This document shows, one piece after another, positions 1 through 5,241 of a DNA stretch of 8,209 bases (the stretch's first letter is position 1; each line of letters starts with the position of its first letter). The DNA is taken from positions 1 through 8,209 of the forward strand of contig JAJYLU010000060.1 of NCBI GenBank assembly GCA_021787505.1, written 5' to 3'. Made by a program: the position numbers and the translations under genes. Source of the DNA: Nitrospirota bacterium (GTDB lineage Bacteria; Nitrospirota; Thermodesulfovibrionia; Thermodesulfovibrionales; UBA6898). The notes under the pieces are model-generated. The model was not told the origin of the DNA. It saw only the letters and a program-made list of their open reading frames with translations, and did no database searches.

Positions 1-2
1 GC

Positions 3-149
3 GGCAGAGAGATGTTAAATAGAGGAACGCATTTTGACTGTCCGAATATTCTTTGTGATTACGAAGAAGATATTGAAAATACTGAGCTAAGGGTACCTGT
101 GCCTTTATTAAGACAGGAAATCCCAATAATGGCAAAGGCGGTCAAATAG
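3..149 (+). CDS. Partial small ORF, unrecognised, with HxxCP motif
   Basis: The frame is open from the window edge to a TAG at 147-149, so the start may lie outside; an internal ATG at 12 has only a weak purine-rich stretch (gagag) in front of it. The visible residues include THFDCPNILC followed by an acidic and then a mixed C-terminus ending MAKAVK. The H-x-x-C-P piece resembles the C-terminal half of the cysteine module in the next genes, where a His or Tyr also sits three residues before the last Cys. The partner Cys expected 7-8 residues upstream is absent, however. The stop codon lies just before the strong ribosome site of the next gene, as in a tight operon. Function unknown; it may be the end of a longer protein. 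Confidence 0.4.
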   Translation, partial: GREMLNRGTHFDCPNILCDYEEDIENTELRVPVPLLRQEIPIMAKAVK

Positions 150-165
150 TGAAGGAGGTGATTCA

Positions 166-372
166 ATGCTTTTAGCGGTACTTCGAAATAGGACAGATAT
201 CGGGCCTGTTTATCAGCAATCAGGCTGTCCCTATGATTGTTTGGTTACTGACATATGTGCGGCATCGCTGTCATCTATGACCATCAGTTCAGGCTCAAGA
301 CAGATATATTGTTCTAATGACAATTATGACAATTGCCCGATATTTTTGGCCAAGAGTCTGAGAAGACGGTGA
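166..372 (+). CDS. Small cysteine-module protein (68 aa), paralog 1
   Basis: The start is set by a near-perfect ribosome site, gaaggaggtg at 151-160, five bases before the ATG. The 68-aa product has no signal peptide or membrane segment. Its cysteines are C21, C25, C31, C49 and C57. The last three follow C-x17-YC-x7-C-P-I-F, the same 18- and 8-residue steps as in the genes at 470 and 1499. It ends in a basic tail (KSLRRR). Cysteine sets of this kind usually bind zinc or an Fe-S cluster or form disulfides; which applies here cannot be told from sequence. Similar short YC...CP modules occur in environmental Deltaproteobacteria and Chloroflexi as far as I recall, without a known function. It lies upstream of the first Pho-box-like promoter, so it probably belongs to a transcript that starts outside the window. 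Confidence 0.7.
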   Translation: MLLAVLRNRTDIGPVYQQSGCPYDCLVTDICAASLSSMTISSGSRQIYCSNDNYDNCPIFLAKSLRRR

Positions 373-393
373 TGGTCCGGCTGCGATTGCGAT

Positions 394-448
394 GTTAAGC
401 AATTCTTAACACTACTGTAACGATTTTTCAACAATACGTTTCTATAAT
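394..448 (+). promoter_or_regulatory. Pho-box-like promoter A (four 11-bp repeats plus -10)
   Basis: Four 7-mers start exactly 11 bp apart: gttaagc (394), cttaaca (405), tgtaacg (416) and ttcaaca (427). A perfect TATAAT -10 lies at 443-448, nine bases after the last repeat, and there is no separate -35. Tandem 11-bp direct repeats taking the place of a -35 are the known layout of PhoB-activated promoters. Three more arrays of the same kind lie downstream, one of them directly before pstS. It would drive the cysteine-module gene at 470 and the arsenate reductase gene. Confidence 0.7.
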
Positions 449-469
449 AGCCAGTGGGAGGTAACGAAT

Positions 470-676
470 ATGGGAACAATAGGAGTCATTCTATGCCCGC
501 ATCTCAAGGGCAGCATGAAAGGGAGCATGTGCGGCATCAGCAACGGGCTTATCAAAGATATGGAAGGTCTTACGGTAAAATTATGTATGAGCCAGCGTCA
601 CGAGGCATGTTCTGTGTACATGCAGTCACTCAGGGACATGATTGAATACGGATCTTATGCAGTTTATTGCAGGTAA
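470..676 (+). CDS. Small cysteine-module protein (68 aa), paralog 2
   Basis: The ATG at 470 follows gggaggt (456-462) with a good spacer and sits just downstream of Pho-box-like promoter A. The GTG-initiated frame at 454 has no such support. Cysteines C9, C21, C39 and C47 give C-x11-C-x17-LC-x7-C-S-V-Y. These spacings are identical to those of the protein at 1499, although the residues between differ almost completely, which indicates a real family under constraint. A His stands three residues before the last Cys, as in two of the other paralogs. There is no signal peptide or transmembrane segment, so it is probably cytoplasmic. The stop is 13 bases before the arsenate reductase ATG, so the two are very likely cotranscribed. 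Metal or cluster binding, or a redox partner role, are plausible inferences. No function is known to me. Confidence 0.75.
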   Translation: MGTIGVILCPHLKGSMKGSMCGISNGLIKDMEGLTVKLCMSQRHEACSVYMQSLRDMIEYGSYAVYCR

Positions 677-689
677 CGAGGGAAAAACC

Positions 690-1127
690 ATGAATAAAAA
701 GAAGGTACTTTTTGTATGCATTCACAACAGTGCCCGCAGCCAGATGGCAGAGGCATTTTTGAACTTGTTGGCGGGTGATAGGTTTGAAGCGGAAAGCGCC
801 GGACTTGAGCCCGGCAGCCTCAATCCCCTTGCTGTCGAGGCGATGAGGGAAATCGGGATCGATATATCCGGGAATAAAACCAAAAGTGTATTTGATTTTA
901 TAAAACAAGGCAAGCTGTTCCACTATGTAATAACGGTTTGCGACGAGACCAGCGGCAGCCAATGTCCGATATTCTCGGGCTATGTCAGAAGGCTTCACTG
1001 GAATTTTCCCGATCCGTCGGCACTGGAAGGGACCTGTGAGAAAAGACTGGAAAAGACGAGAGAAATAAGAGATCAAATTAGGGCAAAAACAGAAGCCTGG
1101 ATCAAGGAAACAGATATAGCAGATTGA
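690..1127 (+). CDS. arsC: Arsenate reductase, thioredoxin-coupled LMW-phosphatase type
   Basis: This 145-aa cytoplasmic enzyme of the low-molecular-weight tyrosine phosphatase fold would reduce arsenate to arsenite by a cysteine relay recycled by thioredoxin. The N-terminal P-loop is [15 protein letters not shown], giving the nucleophile C10 and R16 of the C-x5-R motif. The relay cysteines are C84 and C92 in [13 protein letters not shown], and the general-acid Asp lies in the NFPDP segment near residue 107. A second Cys pair of this kind is found in ArsC and absent from plain phosphatases. The ATG at 690 follows cgaggga. An in-frame ATG at 642 would overlap the upstream gene and add residues before the usual family start, so it was not chosen. 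It shares Pho-box-like promoter A with the gene at 470, which fits entry of arsenate through the phosphate transporter encoded downstream. No arsR, arsB or acr3 is visible in the window. Confidence 0.9.
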   Translation: MNKKKVLFVCIHNSARSQMAEAFLNLLAGDRFEAESAGLEPGSLNPLAVEAMREIGIDISGNKTKSVFDFIKQGKLFHYVITVCDETSGSQCPIFSGYVRRLHWNFPDPSALEGTCEKRLEKTREIRDQIRAKTEAWIKETDIAD

Positions 1128-1212
1128 GCTTTCTTCCCCTGTGAATAACACTGATAACCATAAATAAAGGCACCTTCTGAATCCTTCGTTGCCCGCCTGC
1201 GCTCCCAAATAA

Positions 1213-1265
1213 TTTAACCTCAAATTAATCTCCCTGACATCACAGTGTAACGCCGCGGTTGTTAT
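1213..1265 (+). promoter_or_regulatory. Pho-box-like promoter B (four 11-bp repeats)
   Basis: Four 7-mers start every 11 bp: tttaacc (1213), attaatc (1224), tgacatc (1235) and tgtaacg (1246). A weak -10 candidate, tgttat at 1260-1265, begins 14 bp after the start of the last repeat, the same offset as in the pstS promoter; tttata at 1271 is an alternative. The third repeat departs most from the consensus. It precedes the cysteine-module gene pair at 1311 and 1499. Confidence 0.6.
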
Positions 1266-1310
1266 CGTAGTTTATAGAAATCAAGAATTTAACCAAGAAA
1301 GGAGCGTTAC

Positions 1311-1502
1311 ATGAACTGCATTGAATTTTTGGCTGAATCCTCTCGCTGCATGCGAGGAATACCCGTTGCTCGCCTTTTCAGGCACTATTTCTGCGAGGGA
1401 GACCACGACGGATGTCCGCTGAAAAAACGTGAGAAACCGCGTCGCGGGTTGCTCAGGGGCCGCCGGACCGGTCATCTTTCGGTAGTCGGGAGCGGGTCAT
1501 GA
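1311..1502 (+). CDS. Small cysteine-module protein (63 aa), paralog 3
   Basis: The ATG at 1311 follows aaaggag (1297-1303). The cysteines are C3, C13, C28 and C35, arranged C-x9-C-x14-FC-x6-C-P, a slightly shortened version of the module in the neighbouring paralogs. A His lies three residues before the last Cys (H32), as in the genes at 470 and 1499. The C-terminal third is rich in Arg, Lys and Gly (KKREKPRRGLL), which suggests nucleic-acid or acidic-surface binding, or simply a soluble tail. The stop overlaps the next start as ATGA, so translation of the two is probably coupled. It lies directly downstream of Pho-box-like promoter B. No known function; it is probably cytoplasmic because no signal or membrane segment is seen. 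Confidence 0.7.
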   Translation: MNCIEFLAESSRCMRGIPVARLFRHYFCEGDHDGCPLKKREKPRRGLLRGRRTGHLSVVGSGS

Positions 1503-1690
1503 AATGCGCGCATCTAACCATAGCGAGGGCCATACTGTCGTGCAGAGCACTGGAGAGGCGGTATCTGCCGAGCCAGTTCGAGCTAGCGGAATACTGCCGG
1601 ACAAATGGGCACAGAAAGTGCCCGCTTTATTTGAAAGGGATCATCAGTACCGGTCGGGCGGAAAACGATTCAAGGGCAGCTCATCCGTAA
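1499..1690 (+). CDS. Small cysteine-module protein (63 aa), paralog 4
   Basis: The start ATG at 1499 overlaps the previous stop by four bases (ATGA), the usual sign of coupled translation. Cysteines C3, C15, C33 and C41 give C-x11-C-x17-YC-x7-C-P-L-Y, exactly the spacing of the protein at 470. H38 is three residues before C41. After CPLYLK (residue 46) the sequence looks unconstrained. At just this point (1635) a different frame opens, which leads without a stop into the hemerythrin-tail and zinc-finger protein downstream. A +1 shift here would therefore fuse the module to that protein. Either this is a complete 63-aa gene or the N-terminal part of a broken longer gene. Confidence 0.65.
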   Translation: MKCAHLTIARAILSCRALERRYLPSQFELAEYCRTNGHRKCPLYLKGIISTGRAENDSRAAHP

Positions 1691-1772
1691 AATACGTCTG
1701 GGGTTAAAGGGATCCTATGAGCTTTCGGTAGAGACGGCGCAGGCCATCGCAGACTGGATATCCGGGCATGTC
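1635..1772 (+). other. Open frame encoding a hemerythrin-like tail with no start codon
   Basis: This stretch is in frame with the gene called at 1773 and is open back to a TGA at 1632, but it has no ATG, GTG or TTG. From about 1698 it reads as protein: LGLKGSYELSVETAQAIADW, then ISGHVV, continuing into KDDKKLGEFL past 1773. This matches the last helix of bacteriohemerythrins, where the pattern W-x(2-3)-H-x4-D-K supplies diiron ligands (family knowledge). The N-terminal helices, with the H-x3-E and H-x3-H ligands, are not present upstream in any frame. It may be a remnant of a larger gene or the middle of a gene interrupted by a frameshift (genuine, programmed or a sequencing error). Confidence 0.55.
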
Positions 1773-2051
1773 GTGAAAGATGACAAAAAGCTGGGCGAAT
1801 TTCTGAGGCGGCATTCCGACAAAGACGGGCACCTTATAGCTTCCGGGTGCCGCCCCGAGGACAGGGTAAATGAAGGGCCCGTGACGATCTGCTCAATCTG
1901 CAGGAAAATACGGAGCACTAAAGGCATCTGGAAACGGAAAGAGCATTTCCGTGCACTCCCCGCAGAAATCAATTATTCCCATGGCCTCTGCCCCGAATGC
2001 CTGCAGGAATATTATGCCGATCTTTTTCAGGAGAAGAGAGAGAAGATATGA
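1773..2051 (+). CDS. Zinc-finger protein with CxxC...SHGxCPxC motif (possibly 5'-truncated)
   Basis: The only usable start is a GTG at 1773 without a convincing ribosome site, giving 92 aa. Residues 39-76 hold ICSIC (C40, C43), then KGIW, then YSHGLCPEC (C73, C76). This variant of a four-Cys motif is often attached to PAS, response-regulator and hemerythrin proteins of environmental bacteria, where the consensus is roughly CxxCKxIR..GxW...FSHGICPEC; the four Cys probably bind zinc. The first dozen residues (DDKKLGEFLRR) complete the hemerythrin-like helix that begins upstream in the same frame, so the GTG start cuts a structural element and is probably not the original start. The gene may be the C-terminal part of a fusion of cysteine module, hemerythrin tail and zinc finger broken near 1635-1690. 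A sensor or redox-responsive role is inference only. Confidence 0.55.
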   Translation: MKDDKKLGEFLRRHSDKDGHLIASGCRPEDRVNEGPVTICSICRKIRSTKGIWKRKEHFRALPAEINYSHGLCPECLQEYYADLFQEKREKI

Positions 2052-2070
2052 GAAGGACTCTTCTTCATAA

Positions 2071-2115
2071 TTTAACTTCCCGTTAATACTCCCGTAACAT
2101 TTCGCATGCTATTTT
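2071..2115 (+). promoter_or_regulatory. Pho-box-like promoter C (three 11-bp repeats plus -10)
   Basis: Three 7-mers start 11 bp apart: tttaact (2071), gttaata (2082) and cgtaaca (2093). A fourth upstream copy is not evident. The -10 is either tgctat at 2107-2112, at the same 14-bp offset as in the pstS promoter, or tatttt at 2110-2115 in an extended form with TG at 2107-2108. Transcription would start around 2119-2122, essentially at the ATG of the small membrane peptide gene. Confidence 0.55.
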
Positions 2116-2120
2116 AGACC

Positions 2121-2261
2121 ATGGTTTTCCTGGTAGTCCTGAGCATTTCCGCCTGCGTACTCGCGGCGATTGCGATTTTCACGTGGGAGCCCAATCTTTT
2201 CATCTTCCGGCTGATTGAGCGAGTTTTTGGAAAGCGGTATTCGCACAGGGGACGAGGTTGA
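2121..2261 (+). CDS. Small single-pass membrane peptide (46 aa), unrecognised
   Basis: The frame reads MVFLVVLSISACVLAAIAIF for the first 20 residues, a clear hydrophobic helix. After TWEPN comes an amphipathic, basic tail with IERVFGKRY and an Arg/Gly-rich end. A TAG at 2115-2117 blocks any upstream start. No ribosome site precedes the ATG, but Pho-box-like promoter C places the predicted transcription start within a few bases of it, so the mRNA could be leaderless. Its place between two Pho-type promoters and next to pstS suggests a small inner-membrane peptide induced with phosphate uptake, perhaps a partner of PstCA or of a sensor kinase; this is inference. It was too short for routine ORF calling and could still be a chance frame. 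Confidence 0.45.
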   Translation: MVFLVVLSISACVLAAIAIFTWEPNLFIFRLIERVFGKRYSHRGRG

Positions 2262-2273
2262 AAATACGTCCAC

Positions 2274-2295
2274 AAAGGAGGGAAGCGACATGTAA
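2274..2295 (+). other. Strong ribosome site followed by ATG-TAA start-stop
   Basis: The sequence aaaggaggg (2274-2282), an excellent Shine-Dalgarno site, is followed seven bases later by ATG at 2290-2292 and immediately by TAA at 2293-2295. The start-stop overlaps the first repeat of the pstS Pho-box array (2291). It could be a minimal ORF, the remnant of a lost gene, or an accident of AT-rich operator sequence placed after an old ribosome site. Confidence 0.5.
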
Positions 2296-2343
2296 CAGAC
2301 TTTTAACCTTTTTGTAACACTGTTGTAACAATGGAAGTATAAT
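2291..2343 (+). promoter_or_regulatory. Pho-box promoter D of the pst operon
   Basis: This is the clearest array in the window. 7-mers start every 11 bp: tgtaaca (2291), tttaacc (2302), tgtaaca (2313) and tgtaaca (2324). A perfect TATAAT follows at 2338-2343, seven bases after the last repeat, and there is no -35 hexamer. Two pairs of 11-bp repeats would bind two PhoB dimers in the standard model. The position in front of pstS, the classic PhoB target, supports reading the other three arrays as Pho boxes too. Confidence 0.85.
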
Positions 2344-2370
2344 CTAAATAAGATTCATAAGGAGGCAACC

Positions 2371-3378
2371 ATGAAAATGTTTCTGAAATTAGCGATGGCA
2401 TTAGCACTTGTCTTTTCTTTTGCACATGCGGAGGCAGCCGAACTGCTCAATGGAGCAGGGGCTACGTTCCCCTACCCCGTTTATTCCGCATGGGCGTTTG
2501 ACTATAACAAGGTGACGGGAACCCGGCTCAATTATCAGTCTATAGGCTCCGGAGGCGGCATCAGGCAGATCACCGAGAGGACAGTGGATTTTGGCGCGTC
2601 CGATGCGCCGCTCACTCCTGAACAGCTGGGGAAAGACAGGCTGCTGCAATTCCCTGCCGTCATGGGCGGGGTTGTCCCAGTGGTGACTATCCCAGGGGTA
2701 AAGGCAGGCGAGCTGAAGCTCGATTCCAACGCTGTCTGCAACATCTACCTTGGAGAATTAAAATATTGGGATGACAACAGGATCAAGTCCTTAAATCCCA
2801 AGGTGAATCTCCCGCACAGCGGAATAAATGTTGTCCACAGGTCGGATGGCTCGGGAACCACCGCGATATTTACCAACTACCTTAGCGGCGTCTGTCCTGC
2901 GTGGAAAAATAAGGTGGGGGCAGGGACATCGGTGAAATGGCCTGTAGGCATCGGCGGCAAGGGCAATGAGGGCGTGGCAAATTACACTAAAAGGACACCG
3001 AACTCCATCGGTTATGTCGAATTTGCCTATGCGGAGCAGAACAAGCTGTCATACACACTCCTCAAAAACCCTGCCGGCAATTTCGTAGAGCCGAATTTCA
3101 AGACTTTTGAGGATGCGGCGGCTACAGCGAATTTTGACCCCAAAAAGCATTTTGATCTCTGGCTCGTCAATGCCCCCGGCAAGCATGCCTGGCCTATTGC
3201 GGGCGCGACATTTATCCTTCTTGCAAAAGAAAAGACCGACAGCAACAAGAAGGTCGTCAAATTCTTCGACTGGGCCTTCAGTAACGGCGACAAGAAGGCA
3301 AAAGAGCTTGTGTACGTGCCTCTGCCGAAATCCTTGAAAGATAAAATCAGGGCCTATTGGAAGGCAAACGGTATTTAA
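2371..3378 (+). CDS. pstS: Periplasmic phosphate-binding protein PstS
   Basis: This is the solute-binding protein of the high-affinity phosphate ABC importer. The 335-aa length is typical. The ATG at 2371 follows aaggagg (2359-2365) with a six-base spacer. Residues 1-23 form a Sec signal peptide (basic start, hydrophobic core, AHA or EAA cleavage site) with no lipobox Cys, so the mature protein is free in the periplasm. Binding-site segments are GAGATFPYPVY (28-38), a GSGGGI loop followed by DFGASDAP, and HRSDGSGTT (156-164), which carries the Arg, Asp, Ser and Thr that hold phosphate in this family. It is the first gene of the operon behind the strongest Pho-box promoter and is followed by a hairpin that should favour its expression over the permease genes. 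Confidence 0.97.
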   Translation: MKMFLKLAMALALVFSFAHAEAAELLNGAGATFPYPVYSAWAFDYNKVTGTRLNYQSIGSGGGIRQITERTVDFGASDAPLTPEQLGKDRLLQFPAVMGGVVPVVTIPGVKAGELKLDSNAVCNIYLGELKYWDDNRIKSLNPKVNLPHSGINVVHRSDGSGTTAIFTNYLSGVCPAWKNKVGAGTSVKWPVGIGGKGNEGVANYTKRTPNSIGYVEFAYAEQNKLSYTLLKNPAGNFVEPNFKTFEDAAATANFDPKKHFDLWLVNAPGKHAWPIAGATFILLAKEKTDSNKKVVKFFDWAFSNGDKKAKELVYVPLPKSLKDKIRAYWKANGI

Positions 3379-3393
3379 TATCGGGCAACGGCG

Positions 3394-3430
3394 CAACGGG
3401 GCAGGCTTGGAATCACAACCTGCCCCGTTG
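3394..3430 (+). terminator. Intercistronic hairpin between pstS and pstC (attenuator)
   Basis: A perfect 12-bp stem, caacggggcagg (3394-3405) against cctgccccgttg (3419-3430), has a 13-base loop and is followed by a short, imperfect T-rich run (tttctct). It lies in the 85-base gap between pstS and pstC. It would act as a partial terminator or as a 3' end protecting the pstS mRNA, the usual reason a binding protein is made in excess over its permease. Confidence 0.75.
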
Positions 3431-3463
3431 TTTCTCTAATCTCGAGGAAAGGCGATTCGATTG

Positions 3464-4405
3464 ATGCCGAGGACAGCGAAAAAGAATCCTGTCGATAATA
3501 TTTTTTCCCTTGTAACGGCGGCCGCTTCGTTTTCAGTCATCATCCTCATCATCGGGATTCTTTACGTCCTTGTCTCAGAGTCTTCGCTTGCTATCGGAAG
3601 GTTCGGCATCTGGAAATTCCTTTCTTCGACCGATTGGGACCCCGTTAAAGAATCTTTCGGCGCGCTTACAAATGTCTATGGGACCGCCTTCACCACCCTT
3701 CTTTCCCTAGTCATCGCGATACCCGTCGCCATTGGCATCGCCATATTCGTGACCGAGATCTCCCCGAATTTCCTGAAGGGTCCGATCGGCGCCGCGATCG
3801 AACTCCTTGCCGCCATCCCGAGCATTATCTACGGCATGTGGGGGCTTTTCACCCTTTCGCCGATCATGAGCAACCATATAGAGCCTTTCCTGAAGAAGAT
3901 TTTCGGATCAGTCCCTCTGGTGGGCATCCTCTTCCAGGGGACTCCGATGGGCATCGATATCCTGACCGCCAGCGTCATCCTGAGCATCATGATCATCCCT
4001 TTCACCGCAAGTATTTCCAGGGACTCATTCAACCTCACACCCTCCGTAGTGAAGGAGTCGGCATATGCGATCGGCGCTACGAAATGGGAGGTAGTAAAAA
4101 ATGTGGTGATACCGTATTCCAAGCTGGGCGTATTCGGGGGTATTGTACTTTCCTTGGGGAGGGCGCTCGGCGAAACCATGGCGGTCGCATTCGTCCTCGG
4201 GAACAACCACAGGATTACGACGTCCCTCTTTGACGCTGCGGCGACGATCACGGTCACCCTTGCAAACGAGTTCGCAGAGGCGGATACAGATATCTATTTA
4301 TCGTCTCTGTTCTATCTTGCGCTCGTCCTTTTCGTGATGAGTTTTATAACCCTTGCCATTGCCAAGTTCTTTCTCCTAAGGGCAGAGAAGAAGTACTCTA
4401 GATGA
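3464..4405 (+). CDS. pstC: Phosphate ABC transporter permease PstC
   Basis: This is an inner-membrane subunit that forms the phosphate channel with PstA. I chose the ATG at 3464 (313 aa); a TTG at 3461 is in frame directly before it and lies nearer the gaggaaagg site (3444-3452), so either could be used. Six hydrophobic segments are seen: after the first, near residues 10-35, come NVYGTAFTTLLSLVIAIP, IELLAAIPSIIYGMWGLF, TASVILSIMIIPFTA, GGIVLSLGRALGETMAVAF and a C-terminal one ending AIAKFFLL. The cytoplasmic coupling loop that contacts the ATPase (EAA loop) is at about 197-225, ESAYAIGATKWEVVKNVV then IPYSKLG, followed by GRALGETMA, typical of PstC. The stop overlaps the pstA start as ATGA. 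Confidence 0.96.
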   Translation: MPRTAKKNPVDNIFSLVTAAASFSVIILIIGILYVLVSESSLAIGRFGIWKFLSSTDWDPVKESFGALTNVYGTAFTTLLSLVIAIPVAIGIAIFVTEISPNFLKGPIGAAIELLAAIPSIIYGMWGLFTLSPIMSNHIEPFLKKIFGSVPLVGILFQGTPMGIDILTASVILSIMIIPFTASISRDSFNLTPSVVKESAYAIGATKWEVVKNVVIPYSKLGVFGGIVLSLGRALGETMAVAFVLGNNHRITTSLFDAAATITVTLANEFAEADTDIYLSSLFYLALVLFVMSFITLAIAKFFLLRAEKKYSR

Positions 4406-5241
4406 CGAGAGAACAGATAAGAAAAACAGAAGGTATTATTGCGCTTACGCTGAGCACCCTTGCGGCTTTCCTGGGCCTGTTCTGGCTGGTCTTCATTTTG
4501 GGTGACGTGCTCGTTCACGGCATCAAGGCACTGAAACTCAGCCTTTTTTTGAATGATCCTGCGCCGCCCGGGGTCGAGGGGGGCGGGCTGAGAAACGCCT
4601 TCGTGGGCCAGCTGCTGATCACGGTATGCGCGACGTTGATAGGCGTGCCTGTCGGAGTTCTGGGAGGGACTTTCCTCGCGGAATATGCGAGGGGCCGCAG
4701 GATTGCGCGGCTCATCAGCGTTCTTTCGGATATCATGGTCAGCGTCCCGTCCATCGTCATCGGCACCTTCATCTATGCGGTGCTGGTCAGGCCCATCGGT
4801 CATTTCAACGGCTGGGCTGGCGCCGTCGCACTTTCGATCATTATGATCCCGGTGGTCCTGAGGACAACCGAAGACATGCTCTCCCTCGTGCCCTGGACAT
4901 TAAGGGAGGCGGCCTTTGCACTCGGGGCGCCCTATTACAAGGTAATCACCCAGGTGGTCTATCGGGGCGCGGCGACCGGCATTCTTACCGGCATACTCCT
5001 TTCCATCGCACGGGTTGCCGGCGAGACGGCTCCGCTTCTGTTCACCTCTTTCAATAATTCCTTTTTTTCCGTGGACATGAAACAGCCGGTGGCCTCACTG
5101 ACGGTGACAATCTTTCAGTATGCCATGGGGCCGTACGATAACTGGCACGCGCAGGCATGGGCGGCGGCCTTTGTGATAACGGTATTCATTCTTCTCCTTA
5201 CCATTACAGGAAGACTTATTATCAAGTGGAGGTACAAATAG
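4402..5241 (+). CDS. pstA: Phosphate ABC transporter permease PstA
   Basis: This 279-aa inner-membrane subunit pairs with PstC. The ATG at 4402 overlaps the pstC stop by four bases, so translation is coupled. Membrane segments include [20 protein letters not shown] near the N-terminus, [69 protein letters not shown] and [19 protein letters not shown]. The EAA coupling loop is at about residues 167-190 ([20 protein letters not shown]), followed by the ARVAGETAP signature that separates PstA from PstC. The stop TAG shares its last base with the GTG start of pstB. Confidence 0.96.
   Translation: MTREQIRKTEGIIALTLSTLAAFLGLFWLVFILGDVLVHGIKALKLSLFLNDPAPPGVEGGGLRNAFVGQLLITVCATLIGVPVGVLGGTFLAEYARGRRIARLISVLSDIMVSVPSIVIGTFIYAVLVRPIGHFNGWAGAVALSIIMIPVVLRTTEDMLSLVPWTLREAAFALGAPYYKVITQVVYRGAATGILTGILLSIARVAGETAPLLFTSFNNSFFSVDMKQPVASLTVTIFQYAMGPYDNWHAQAWAAAFVITVFILLLTITGRLIIKWRYK

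Noticed and set aside
454..645. Plus-strand frame from GTG 454
   Set aside because: It overlaps the cysteine-module gene at 470 in another frame. The ribosome site at 456-462 lies inside it and positions the ATG at 470 instead.
642..689. Upstream ATG for arsC at 642
   Set aside because: It would overlap the previous gene and add 16 residues before the usual ArsC start; ATG 690 has a ribosome site and places the nucleophile at C10.
630..1223. Minus-strand frame of 197 codons opposite arsC
   Set aside because: It lies across the well-supported arsC and the upstream gene; it has no family features and no start signals.
1689..2270. The 10-mer aaaatacgtc occurs twice (1689 and 2261)
   Set aside because: Two copies of an A/T-rich 10-mer with no extended similarity around them are compatible with chance.
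5157..5240. N-terminal extension of pstB inside pstA
   Set aside because: The extra residues are simply pstA in another frame; GTG 5241 has a ribosome site and gives the normal family start.
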